Below, piece after piece: positions 34,739 through 43,543 of a stretch of DNA of 64,000 nucleotides (positions are counted from its first letter, which is position 1; each line of letters begins with the position of its first letter). The position numbers and the translations under genes were made by a program. The stretch comes from Sphingomonas azotifigens NBRC 15497 (GTDB lineage Bacteria > Pseudomonadota > Alphaproteobacteria > Sphingomonadales > Sphingomonadaceae), in assembly GCF_002091475.1 (NCBI RefSeq), contig NZ_BCTR01000001.1:1-64000 (forward strand). Reading direction: 5' to 3'. Under the pieces are notes generated by a model. It had not been told where the DNA came from and searched no databases. It worked only from the letters and a program-made list of their open reading frames with translations.

Positions 34739-36966
34739 ACGCTGCCCGTGCCCTTGCCCTTCTCTTGCTGGCCGGGACGGCGCCGGCCGGGGTCCATGCG
34801 CAGACCGCGGCGCCGGCCTGGCAGGATACCCGCCTCGCCTCCGAAGCGCGCGCCGCGGCGCTGGTGCGGGCGATGACGCATGCCGAAAAGCTGCAGCTTG
34901 TCCACGGGCTGTTCCCGCCGCGGGCACAGCCGGCGCCGGCCGACATGATCCCCTCGGCGGGTTACGTGCCCGGCATTCCGCGCCTGGGCATCCCGACGCT
35001 GCGGGAGAGCGATGCCAGCCTCGGCGTCGCCAACCAGGTCGAGCAGCGCAAGGGCGACGTCGCCACCGCGCTGCCTTCGGGCCTCGCCACCGCGGCTACG
35101 TTCGATACCGAACTGGCGCGGGCCGGCGGCGCGATCATCGGCGCGGAAGCGCGCGCCAAGACCTTCAACGTGCTGCTGGCGGGCGGCGTGAACCTGACCC
35201 GTGACGCCTCGAATGGTCGCAATTTCGAATATCTCGGCGAGGATCCGCTGCTCGCCGGGTTGATGGCCGGTGCCGCGATCGACGGCGTCCAGTCCAACCA
35301 TATCGTCTCGACGGTCAAGCACTTCATCCTCAACAGCCAGGAGACCGGGCGCACCGTGCTCAACGCGCGGATCGACCCGGCGGCGCTGCGCGAGAGCGAC
35401 CTGCTCGCCTTCGAGCTCGCGATCCGCACCGGCAAGCCGGGATCGGTGATGTGCGCCTATAACCGCATCGAGGGCGACTATGCCTGCGAAAGCGCGTCGA
35501 TGCTCACCGGCGTCCTGCGCGACGACTGGCGCTACACCGGCTGGGTGATGAGCGACTGGGGCGCGGTCCATTCCACCGTCAAGGCCGCCAATGCCGGGCT
35601 CGACCAGGAATCGGGCCAGGAGCTCGATCGCGAGATCTATTTCGCGCCCGCCAAGCTCGATGCGGCGATCCAGGCCGGGCAGGTCTCCGAGGCGCGGCTC
35701 GAGGCGATGGTCACGCGCATCCTGACCGGCGTGATCGCCAGCGGCCTCTACGATCATCCGACGCCGACCAAGGCCCAGCCGATCGACTATGCGGCGCATG
35801 CCCAGGTCGCGCAGCGCGTCGCCGAGGCCGGCATGGTGCTGCTGCGCAACGAGGGCGCGGTGCTGCCGCTGGCGAAGACGGCGAAGCGGATTGTGCTGAT
35901 CGGCGGGCATGCCGATGTCGGCGTGCTTTCGGGCGGCGGGTCGAGCCAGGTCCGCTCGGTCGGCGGCGCGCCGGTCGAGATCCCGCTGACCAGCGGCGCG
36001 GCGGCATCCTTCGCGCGGGTGACCTGGCATGCGTCTTCCCCCCTCAAGGCGATCCGGGCCAAGGCGCCGCGGGCGCAGGTCAGCTATGTCGACGGGCGCG
36101 ACCCCGCGGCCGCCGCCGCCGCGGCCAAGGGGGCGGATGTCGTGGTGGTGTTCGCCACCCAGTGGACGACCGAGGCGCAGGACGTGGAGTCGCTCGCGCT
36201 GCCGGACCATCAGGACGCGCTGATCGCCGCCGTCGCTGGCGCCAATCCGCGGACGGTGGTCGTGCTCGAAACCGGCGGGCCGGTGCTGATGCCCTGGCTG
36301 GCCCAGGTGCCCGCGGTGCTGCAGGCCTGGTATCCGGGTCAGCGCGGCGGCGAGGCGATCGCCGGCATCCTGTTCGGCGACGTCAATCCGTCCGGCCGCC
36401 TGCCGATCAGCTTCCCGAAAAGCGCCGAGCAGCTTCCCCGGCCGAAGCCGGTGGTGCCGGCCGGGCTAAATGCGAACGCCGCGAGCGACGCGGGGGCGGG
36501 CGATGGCAGCACCCTGCCCAGCTGGGACGTGACCTATCACGAAGGCGCCAATGTCGGCTATCGCTGGTACGCCGCGCAGGGTACCGCGCCGCTGTTCCCG
36601 TTCGGCTATGGCCTCAGCTACACGCGCTTTGCCTTCACCGATGCCCGCTTCGTCGGCGGCGCGAAGCCGTCGGTCACCTTCACGATCCGCAACCAGGGCG
36701 CGCGCGCCGGGGCGGTGGTGCCGCAGCTTTACGTCACCGGACCCGAGGGCGGCACGCCGCGCCTCGCTGGCTGGAAGCGCCAGTGGCTGAAGCCCGGCGA
36801 GACGGCGCAGGTGACGCTCGCCGCCGACCCCCATGCGCTCGCGCGCTGGCGGGATGGCCGCTGGACCATCGCGGCGGGGCCGTATCGCCTCGCGCTGGGC
36901 GAGGATTCCGCCTCTGCCGCAGCCGAGCAGGCGGTGAATGTCTCAGCAGGAGAAATTTCTTATTGA
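34735..36966 (+). CDS. Glycoside hydrolase family 3, exported beta-glycosidase
   Basis: This 743-residue GH3 enzyme starts at ATG 34735, where a signal peptide (ALALLLLAGTAPAGVHAQ) begins. The N-terminal TIM barrel includes NLTRDASNGRNFEYLGEDPLLAG, KHFILNSQETGR and the nucleophile loop VMSDWGAVHS (Asp about 274). The GH3-C alpha/beta domain (GMVLLRNEGAVLPLAKTAKRIVLIGGHA, VVVFATQWTTEAQD) and a C-terminal Fn3-like domain (FPFGYGLSYTRFAF ... VPQLYVTGPEGGTPRLAGWKR) follow. It should release glucose or a related sugar from beta-linked oligosaccharides in the periplasm, feeding the divergent MFS transporter. Confidence 0.93.
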   Translation: MNAARALALLLLAGTAPAGVHAQTAAPAWQDTRLASEARAAALVRAMTHAEKLQLVHGLFPPRAQPAPADMIPSAGYVPGIPRLGIPTLRESDASLGVANQVEQRKGDVATALPSGLATAATFDTELARAGGAIIGAEARAKTFNVLLAGGVNLTRDASNGRNFEYLGEDPLLAGLMAGAAIDGVQSNHIVSTVKHFILNSQETGRTVLNARIDPAALRESDLLAFELAIRTGKPGSVMCAYNRIEGDYACESASMLTGVLRDDWRYTGWVMSDWGAVHSTVKAANAGLDQESGQELDREIYFAPAKLDAAIQAGQVSEARLEAMVTRILTGVIASGLYDHPTPTKAQPIDYAAHAQVAQRVAEAGMVLLRNEGAVLPLAKTAKRIVLIGGHADVGVLSGGGSSQVRSVGGAPVEIPLTSGAAASFARVTWHASSPLKAIRAKAPRAQVSYVDGRDPAAAAAAAKGADVVVVFATQWTTEAQDVESLALPDHQDALIAAVAGANPRTVVVLETGGPVLMPWLAQVPAVLQAWYPGQRGGEAIAGILFGDVNPSGRLPISFPKSAEQLPRPKPVVPAGLNANAASDAGAGDGSTLPSWDVTYHEGANVGYRWYAAQGTAPLFPFGYGLSYTRFAFTDARFVGGAKPSVTFTIRNQGARAGAVVPQLYVTGPEGGTPRLAGWKRQWLKPGETAQVTLAADPHALARWRDGRWTIAAGPYRLALGEDSASAAAEQAVNVSAGEISY

Positions 36967-37001
36967 AATCAAAATGAAAGGGGAGGATTTGGAGAAGAAT
37001 T

Positions 37002-37015
37002 CGACAACGTTGTCG
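37002..37015. promoter_or_regulatory. LacI-type operator ahead of the TonB receptor
   Basis: CGACAACGTTGTCG is a perfect 14-bp palindrome whose core GACAnCGnTGTC equals the two sites at 34451 and 34475. It is 66 bases upstream of the receptor ATG. Confidence 0.7.
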
Positions 37016-37080
37016 CCGGCCTTTGCCTGCACTCAGCGGAAAAACAAGGCCTGAGGGCCAATTCAGGAGGGGAGACACCC

Positions 37081-40000
37081 ATGCGTTTACGTTCGTCATC
37101 GCGCGCCCGCGCGGTATCCATGCTCGCCGTTGCGACAGCACTTGCCATGCCCGGCATCGCCGCGGCCCAGACCAGCGGCGCGACCGACTCGCCGGCCGCC
37201 GACACCAGCGCGCCGCAGGAAGGCGCCGACATCATCGTCACCGGCATCCGCGCCTCGCTCGAGCGTTCGATCGCGATCAAGCGCGATTCGACCGGCATCG
37301 TCGATGCGATCTCGGCCGAAGACATCGGCAAGTTCGCCAACACCAACCTCGCAGAATCGCTCCAGCGCATCACCGGCGTGTCGATCGACCGCGTCAACGG
37401 CGAAGGCTCGACCGTGACGGTCCGCGGCTTCGGCGCGCAGTATAATATGGTGACGCTGAACGGCCGCCAGCTTGCCGCGTCGAACATCGTCGCGGTCGGC
37501 GGCGACCAGGGCGGTGACGGCGCCGGCGGCTTCGGCCGTTCGTTCGACTTCGCCAACCTCGCCTCGGAAGGCGTCAAGACGCTCGAGGTCTACAAGACCG
37601 GCCGCGCGGCGATCCCCTCGGGCGGCATCGGCGCGACCATCAACATCGTCGGCGTGCGGCCGCTCGATCGTCCGGCGGGCTTCTCCGGCTCGGTCGGCGC
37701 CAAGGCCAGCTACGACACCTCGGCCGACGACTGCATCAGCTGCGGCAGCCATGTGACTCCGGAATTTTCGGGCATCGCCAGCTGGAGCGACCAGGAGCAG
37801 CGCTTCGGCGTCAGCCTGTTCGGCAGCTACCAGAAGCGCAACTTCAGCTTCCCGAGCCAGGCCAACAATTATTGGAACATGCCCCGCCTGTCGGACTTCC
37901 TCGATCCGTCGAAGGGCTATGTCACAGCCGGCACCAAGATCAACAACAAGCCCACCGATCCGAACACGCTGGTCGCGGTGCCCGACGACTATCGCCACCA
38001 CTTCTCCGAAGCGAGCCGCGAGCGCATCAACGGCCAGGCAGTGGTCCAGTATCGCCCGTCGGACAGCATGACCTTCACGGTCGATGGGCTGTTCGCGCAG
38101 CTGCGTTCGTCCGAGCGCCGCTCGTCGCAGTCCAACTGGTTCTCGAAGCCGTTCGACGAAGTGACCTTCGACGATTCGAGCAACGGCATCGCGACCACCA
38201 AATATCTCCACGAGACCCTGCCGGGCGTGAAGGACGAAGGCTTCGAGCAGGCCTATCGCGCGCAGAAGAACCGGCTGTGGGACATCGGCGGCAACCTGAA
38301 ATGGGAGCTGGCCGACAATTTCACCGTCAATATCGACGGCCATTTCGGCAAGGCGGAAAGCCTGCCCGACAATCCCAACGGCCAGACCTCGACCACGGTG
38401 GCGTTCAACGGCAACATCGTCACGTCGCACGGGCTGACCTGGGACAATGACGGCTTCCCGACCCAGACCCTGACCATCAACGACTGCTTCTCGCAGACAA
38501 TGCCGAACGCGGCGAAGACGCCGTTCAAGAACGGCAACTGCAACGGCGTGTTCGATGCGGGTGACCTGTCGGCAGCGGTGCAGCGCCAGTTCGCCTCGAC
38601 CCAGTCGCAGAAGATCAAGGAAGGCCGCATCGATGCGGGCTGGGATCTGGGCGGCGGCAGCCGGTTCGATTTCGGCGGCGACTATCGCAGCACCGATACC
38701 CGCCAGACCCAGTACAACACCCGCCAGGTGCTGGGCGACTGGAACAACGCGCTGCCGCCGGACGTCGCGGCGTTCGCGCCGGGCACGGTCCAGCAATATT
38801 GCTTGGTCTGCCAGTTCCACCACAACAACGCGACCGCCGATGCGGTGGGAAGGGTTGCCTGGCGCGCCGAGGACGCGACCAAGCTCTACAACGCGCTGTA
38901 CAACCACTATATCGGGATCCCGCTTGCCGGCGACCCCACCAATCCGGGTCGCTCGATCGACGGCATCAACCACCAGAACATCATCGATGCCAACAACGAC
39001 AACCGGGTGAAGGAAGACATCTGGGCAGCCTATGGCCAGCTGACCTGGAAGGGCGAGCTGGGCGGCCGCAACGCCACCCTGGTCGCCGGCATCCGCTACG
39101 AGCACACCAAGGTGAAGGCGACCTCGTACCAGACAATCCCGCTCGCCGTGGTGTGGGAAGCCGATAACGACTTCTCGGTGCTCAACTCGGTGAACCAGCA
39201 GGCGGTCACCGGCCGGGGCAGCTACGACAATCTGCTGCCCCAGATCGACTTCCAGATCGAGGCCGCGAAAAACCTGATCGGCCGCGTTTCGTACAGCAAG
39301 ACGATCTCGCGCGCGCCGTTCGGCAACCTGTTCGCCTCGACCGGCGCAGGCGCGCTCAACAACCCGACCTCGCTGGGCGGCGTCGCCACCGGCAACCAGA
39401 ACAACCCGGCGCTCAAGCCGCTCGATTCGGACAATTTCGACATCTCGCTCGAATGGTATCCGCGTCGCGACGTGTATCTGTCGGTCGGCTTCTTCGACAA
39501 GCGGGTGCATAACTTCATCGGCAACACGGTGGTGCAGCGCAACCTGTTCGGTCTGCGCGACCCAACCGCGGGGCCGATCGCGCTGGCGGGCCGCAACATC
39601 GTCACCGGCCTGGGCGGCGACATCAGCAACGTCAACCTGTTCACCAGCGCGGCGGTCGTGCAAAAGTACAATGGCAATATCGCGCAGGCAACGGCAGAGT
39701 TGCAGAGCCACTATGTACCCGCCACGCGGACGTTTGATTCAGACTATGTGGGAAGCACGCTGGCGGCGCTCAACGTGAACCCCACCTCGGCCGATCCGTT
39801 GCTCAACTTCTCGGTCAACACGCCGATCAACAACAAGGACGCCGAGATCTATGGCGTCGAGCTCGCCGGCCAGTATTTCCTCGGCAATACCGGCTTCGGT
39901 ATCGCCGCGAGCTATACGCTGGTGCGCGGCAATATCGGGTTCGACATCACCGCGGATCCGACGGCCAACCAGTTCGCGCTGGTCGGCCTGAGCGACACCG

Positions 40001-40299
40001 CCAACGCCACGCTGATCTATGACAAGCACGGCATCTCGGCGCGCCTTTCGTACAACTGGCGCGGCAAGTTCCTGAGCGACGTCAACCGCGGTGCGGCGCA
40101 CAACCCGGTGTTCAACGATCCGTATGGCCAGGTCGATGTCAGCGTGAACTACGACCTGACCAAGAACATCGCGCTCAGCTTCGAAGGCATCAACCTCCTC
40201 GAGGAAGGCGTCCGCAGCTACAGCCGCGATTACATCAACACCTGGTACGAGTCTGAAGGCTCGGCCCGGTATCTGGTCGGCGCACGCTTCCGCTTCTGA
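37081..40299 (+). CDS. TonB-dependent receptor, Xanthomonas/Caulobacter type
   Basis: This 1072-residue receptor belongs to the large carbohydrate-related subfamily typical of Caulobacter, Xanthomonas and sphingomonads. A signal peptide (MPGIAAAQ) and TonB box (ADIIVTGIRASLERSIAIKRDSTGIVDAISAEDIGKFANTNLAESLQRITGVSIDR) lead into the plug with VTVRGFGAQYNMVTLNGRQL. The barrel ends in YLVGARFRF. ATG 37081 follows AGGAGGGGAG. Between GH3 and SapC and behind a LacI-type operator, it most likely imports the oligosaccharide cleaved by GH3. Confidence 0.95.
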   Translation: MRLRSSSRARAVSMLAVATALAMPGIAAAQTSGATDSPAADTSAPQEGADIIVTGIRASLERSIAIKRDSTGIVDAISAEDIGKFANTNLAESLQRITGVSIDRVNGEGSTVTVRGFGAQYNMVTLNGRQLAASNIVAVGGDQGGDGAGGFGRSFDFANLASEGVKTLEVYKTGRAAIPSGGIGATINIVGVRPLDRPAGFSGSVGAKASYDTSADDCISCGSHVTPEFSGIASWSDQEQRFGVSLFGSYQKRNFSFPSQANNYWNMPRLSDFLDPSKGYVTAGTKINNKPTDPNTLVAVPDDYRHHFSEASRERINGQAVVQYRPSDSMTFTVDGLFAQLRSSERRSSQSNWFSKPFDEVTFDDSSNGIATTKYLHETLPGVKDEGFEQAYRAQKNRLWDIGGNLKWELADNFTVNIDGHFGKAESLPDNPNGQTSTTVAFNGNIVTSHGLTWDNDGFPTQTLTINDCFSQTMPNAAKTPFKNGNCNGVFDAGDLSAAVQRQFASTQSQKIKEGRIDAGWDLGGGSRFDFGGDYRSTDTRQTQYNTRQVLGDWNNALPPDVAAFAPGTVQQYCLVCQFHHNNATADAVGRVAWRAEDATKLYNALYNHYIGIPLAGDPTNPGRSIDGINHQNIIDANNDNRVKEDIWAAYGQLTWKGELGGRNATLVAGIRYEHTKVKATSYQTIPLAVVWEADNDFSVLNSVNQQAVTGRGSYDNLLPQIDFQIEAAKNLIGRVSYSKTISRAPFGNLFASTGAGALNNPTSLGGVATGNQNNPALKPLDSDNFDISLEWYPRRDVYLSVGFFDKRVHNFIGNTVVQRNLFGLRDPTAGPIALAGRNIVTGLGGDISNVNLFTSAAVVQKYNGNIAQATAELQSHYVPATRTFDSDYVGSTLAALNVNPTSADPLLNFSVNTPINNKDAEIYGVELAGQYFLGNTGFGIAASYTLVRGNIGFDITADPTANQFALVGLSDTANATLIYDKHGISARLSYNWRGKFLSDVNRGAAHNPVFNDPYGQVDVSVNYDLTKNIALSFEGINLLEEGVRSYSRDYINTWYESEGSARYLVGARFRF

Positions 40300-40319
40300 A
40301 GCCCGCCTGTACACAGGGG

Positions 40320-40353
40320 AAAGGCCGCTCGCCTCGGGCGGCCTTTCTCGTTT
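40320..40353 (+). terminator. Terminator-like hairpin after the TonB receptor
   Basis: AAAGGCCGC and its complement GCGGCCTTT form a GC-rich stem around a short loop (40320-40345), followed by TCTCGTTT. It would separate the receptor from SapC or reduce read-through. Confidence 0.65.
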
Positions 40354-40367
40354 AAGGTCTGCACATC

Positions 40368-41075
40368 ATGCCCCGCGCCGTGCTCAACAATATCGACCAT
40401 GCCGATCTGAAGGTTCGGCTCGACCGTGGCGCTGCATTCGGCGACGCGGTCAACCAGATGACCGTGTTTCCGACCGAGTTCGAGGCGCTGCAGCGCGAAT
40501 ATGTCCTGATTTTCCGCCGCGACGACGCCGGCAACTGGCGCGCGACCGTGCTGCTCGGGTTGGATCTCGACGAGAACCTGTATCTCGACGGCGACCGCTG
40601 GGATGCCGACCAGCTGCCTGCGCTGATGGAGATCGGTCCGTTCTCTATCGGGCTGCCGCCGGCTGGCGAACCCGGCGAGCCGATGATCCATATCGATACC
40701 GATCATCCGCGCGTCTCGACCCGCGACGGCGCGCCGCTGTTCCTCGAACAGGGCGGCAATGCGCCCTATCTCGACCGGGTCGCGGCGACGCTGCAGGCGA
40801 TCTATGTCGGCGACCAGCTCTCCGCGCCGATGTTCGCCGCGTTCAAGGCCGCGGGGCTGCTCGAGCCGGTCACCTTCGACATCGAACTGACCAGCGGCCG
40901 GCGCTACAAGATCCCCGATTGCTGGGTGATCGAGGGCAGCCGCTTCGCCGCACTGGGTGCGGAGACGCTGGCGGCGCTGCACGCACAGGATTTCCTGCGC
41001 TGCGCGGTGTGGCAGCTGTCGTCGCTCGGCAACCTGCCGCGCCTGATCGCGCGCAAGGAACGCCGCGAGGGCTGA
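40368..41075 (+). CDS. SapC family protein
   Basis: This 235-residue protein resembles the SapC family: YPTEF-like VFPTEFEALQREYVLIFRRDD, then VLLGLDLDENLYLDGDRWDADQLPALMEIGPFSI, a middle LFLEQGGNAPYLDRV and the late FDIELTSGRRYKIPDCWVIEGSRFAALGAETLAALHAQDFL. Its biochemical role is not established. In sphingomonads and caulobacters the family recurs between a TonB receptor and a flavin-dependent halogenase, as here. The ATG follows AAGG, and the halogenase starts 35 bases downstream. Confidence 0.88.
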   Translation: MPRAVLNNIDHADLKVRLDRGAAFGDAVNQMTVFPTEFEALQREYVLIFRRDDAGNWRATVLLGLDLDENLYLDGDRWDADQLPALMEIGPFSIGLPPAGEPGEPMIHIDTDHPRVSTRDGAPLFLEQGGNAPYLDRVAATLQAIYVGDQLSAPMFAAFKAAGLLEPVTFDIELTSGRRYKIPDCWVIEGSRFAALGAETLAALHAQDFLRCAVWQLSSLGNLPRLIARKERREG

Positions 41076-41110
41076 GGGTAGAACCGCGCATAGCTTGGAG
41101 GGGATCAGCG

Positions 41111-42601
41111 ATGGACGCGCAGAAGTTTCGGGTAGTGATCGCCGGCGGCGGTACGGCGGGCTGGGTCGCAGCGGCGGCACTGGTCCGGCACCTCGGCCCC
41201 AATCTCGACATCACGCTGGTCGAATCCGATGCGATCGGGACGGTCGGCGTCGGGGAGTCGACGATCCCCACGGCGTGGACCTTCCATCGCCTGCTCGGCA
41301 TCAACGAGCAGGTCTTCCTGCGCGAGACCAACGCCACCTTCAAGCTCGGCATTTCGTTCGAGAACTGGCTGCGCGACGGCGATCGCTATTTCCACCCCTT
41401 CGGGTCGATCGGGCGCGCGCTGCCGCTGTGCGACTTTCAGCATTTCTGGCTGGAAGCGCAGACGCGCGGGCTGGGCGGTGCGCTCGGCGACTATTCGCTG
41501 GAGACCCAGGCGGCGCTGGCGGAGAAGTTCGCCACCGGCGATCCGATGCCGCTCGCCTATGCCTATCATCTCGATGCGACCGCCTATGCCGCCTTCCTGC
41601 GCGGGCTCGCCGAGCCGGCGGGCGTGCGCCGCGTCGAGGGCCGCATCATCGAGGTCGCGCAGGCCGAGAATGGCGACATCGCCGCGCTGGTGCTGGACGG
41701 CGGCCTGCGCGTCGAAGGCGATCTGTTCATCGACTGCACCGGCTTCCGCGCGCTGCTGATCGAGGAGACGCTCAAGACCGGCTTCGACGACTGGAGCCAC
41801 TGGCTGCCGACCAACCGCGCCTTCGCGGTGCAATCGGAGACGACCGAGGCGCCGGTGCCCTATACCCGCGCGATCGCGCACGGCGCCGGCTGGCGGTGGC
41901 GCATTCCGCTGCAGCACCGCATGGGCAATGGCTTCGTCTATGCGAGCGACTATCTTTCCGACGACGCGGCGCGCGAGCAACTGCTGGCGGCGGTGCCCGG
42001 CCGCGCGCTGTTCGACCCGCGCCTCATTCGCTTCACCACCGGCATGCGCAAGCAGGCATGGAACCGCAATTGCATCGCGCTGGGGCTGGCGAGCGGGTTC
42101 ATCGAACCGCTCGAGTCGACCAGCATCCACCTGGTGATGATCGCGGTGACGCGGCTGCTCCAGAACTTTCCGCTCCGCGACGACATGGCGGCGCAGGCGG
42201 CGCGGTTCAACGCCCAGTCGCGCGCGGAATCGGAGCATATCCGCGACTTCATCATCCTCCACTACAAGCTGAACGACCGCCCCGAGCCGTTCTGGCGCGA
42301 CCATGCCGCACGCGCGGTGCCGGACAGCCTGGCGGCGCGGATCGCCCTGTTCCGCGAAGGGGCGTCGGCCTATCAGGAAGGGACCGACCTGTTCCGCGTC
42401 GACAGCTGGAGCGCGGTGATGCTCGGCCAGGGCGAGCGGCCGCGCGCCCATCATCCGATGCCCGCGCAGATCCCCAGCGAGGATCTGGCGCGCGCGCTGG
42501 GCGATTTGCGCGCCGGCATCGCCGCGCAGCTCGCCAAGCTGCCACGCCACGCCGACTTCATCGCCGGCTATGCGGCCGCGAAGGTGCCGGCAGCAGCGTA
42601 A
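41111..42601 (+). CDS. Flavin-dependent (tryptophan) halogenase family protein
   Basis: This 496-residue FADH2-dependent halogenase homologue has the dinucleotide motif VVIAGGGTAGW, the catalytic-lysine stretch NATFKLGISF (Lys 78, equivalent to PrnA Lys79), the diagnostic GWRWRIP (Trp 261 and 263) and the FIEPLESTSIHL loop (Glu 332 and 335). All the visible catalytic features of tryptophan halogenases are retained. No secondary-metabolite genes are nearby; the context is a TonB receptor, SapC and GH3, so the natural substrate may not be free tryptophan. GGAGGGG precedes ATG 41111. Confidence 0.9.
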   Translation: MDAQKFRVVIAGGGTAGWVAAAALVRHLGPNLDITLVESDAIGTVGVGESTIPTAWTFHRLLGINEQVFLRETNATFKLGISFENWLRDGDRYFHPFGSIGRALPLCDFQHFWLEAQTRGLGGALGDYSLETQAALAEKFATGDPMPLAYAYHLDATAYAAFLRGLAEPAGVRRVEGRIIEVAQAENGDIAALVLDGGLRVEGDLFIDCTGFRALLIEETLKTGFDDWSHWLPTNRAFAVQSETTEAPVPYTRAIAHGAGWRWRIPLQHRMGNGFVYASDYLSDDAAREQLLAAVPGRALFDPRLIRFTTGMRKQAWNRNCIALGLASGFIEPLESTSIHLVMIAVTRLLQNFPLRDDMAAQAARFNAQSRAESEHIRDFIILHYKLNDRPEPFWRDHAARAVPDSLAARIALFREGASAYQEGTDLFRVDSWSAVMLGQGERPRAHHPMPAQIPSEDLARALGDLRAGIAAQLAKLPRHADFIAGYAAAKVPAAA

Positions 42602-42629
42602 GCCGCCGCGCGGAAAAATCGCACCCGCT

Positions 42630-42659
42630 TTGAACCATTCTCCCGTGCGCCGCCACTGA
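42630..42659 (+). promoter_or_regulatory. ECF-type promoter ahead of the PEP-CTERM gene
   Basis: TTGAACC (42630-42636), a 17-base spacer and CACTGA (42654-42659). The same two boxes with the identical spacing occur ahead of the ECF sigma gene at 43496-43525. Confidence 0.7.
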
Positions 42660-42775
42660 CGGGTGCGGCGGATACCGGCTTCGACTTCCCCCTGTGCTTG
42701 GGCCGGTCTCCGTCGTGCACGCCCGGCCCGGTGTGCCCCTGCACCGGGTCGGGCCAATCACGGGAGAACCAAAGC

Positions 42776-43432
42776 ATGCGTATGATTCTGAGCGCCGCGG
42801 CGCTTGCCTGTCTTGCCGTCGCTGCCCCCGCGCTGGCCCAGACCCGGACCGTCAGCGACGCGACCGGCGATTTCCTCGCCGGCTATACCGGCCCCAAGCT
42901 GGGCGACCTCGACGTCACCAGCTTCTCGGTCAGCTATGATGCCGGCGCCAAGCTGTTCACCCTGGGCAGCACCTTCGCAGGCGACATCACCCCCGGCACC
43001 CCGGGCTTCTACGTTTACGGCGTGAACACCGGTGCGGGCGCGATCCGGCCGTTCGGCGGTATCGGGCAGGGTAATGTGATCTTCGACCAGGCGATCGTCG
43101 TGCAGAAGAACGGCACCGGCACGATCGGCGGCACGGCGCTCAACAAGGACTGGATCGCGATCGCCGGCAACATCCTGACCGTCAAGGTGCCGCTGTCGCT
43201 GCTGCCGAGCACCGGCTTCGCGCCCCAGCGCTATGGCTTCAACCTGTGGCCGCGCTCGGCCGGCGGCAATGCCGGGATCAGCGACTTCGCCCCCGAGAAC
43301 GCCACGCTGTCCGCCAGCGCCGCGGTGCCGGAGCCGGCGACCTGGGGCATGCTGATGGTCGGCGCCGGGCTCGCCGGCGGCACGTTGCGCTATCGCCGTC
43401 GCCGCGGCCAGGGCGCGCTCGCGCTCGGCTGA
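42776..43432 (+). CDS. PEP-CTERM sorting-domain protein
   Basis: This 218-residue secreted protein has a signal peptide (SAAALACLAVAAPALAQ), a beta-rich body (DFLAGYTGPKLGDLDVTSFSVSYDAGAKLFTLGSTF) and a C-terminal sorting tail: VPEPATWGMLMVGAGLAGGTLRYRRRR, that is PEP, a hydrophobic segment, then Arg residues. Such proteins are processed by an exosortase and placed at the cell surface or in exopolysaccharide; no exosortase is in this window. ATG 42776 follows GGAG. It shares a promoter motif with the ECF operon downstream. Confidence 0.85.
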   Translation: MRMILSAAALACLAVAAPALAQTRTVSDATGDFLAGYTGPKLGDLDVTSFSVSYDAGAKLFTLGSTFAGDITPGTPGFYVYGVNTGAGAIRPFGGIGQGNVIFDQAIVVQKNGTGTIGGTALNKDWIAIAGNILTVKVPLSLLPSTGFAPQRYGFNLWPRSAGGNAGISDFAPENATLSASAAVPEPATWGMLMVGAGLAGGTLRYRRRRGQGALALG

Positions 43433-43495
43433 GGCGCGTGTCGCTGCCGGCCGGGCAGCGTCCTGCGCCCGGCCGGCAGAAATTTTTCGGGTCCG

Positions 43496-43525
43496 TTGAA
43501 CCGTTCGGCGTCCGCGCGGCACTAA
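43496..43525 (+). promoter_or_regulatory. ECF-type autoregulatory promoter
   Basis: TTGAACC (43496-43502), a 17-base spacer and CACTAA (43520-43525), ending 18 bases before the GTG of the sigma factor gene. It duplicates the motif at 42630-42659, as expected if the sigma factor drives its own operon and the PEP-CTERM gene. Confidence 0.7.
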
Positions 43526-43543
43526 GGTGCGAGCGAAGAGCGC

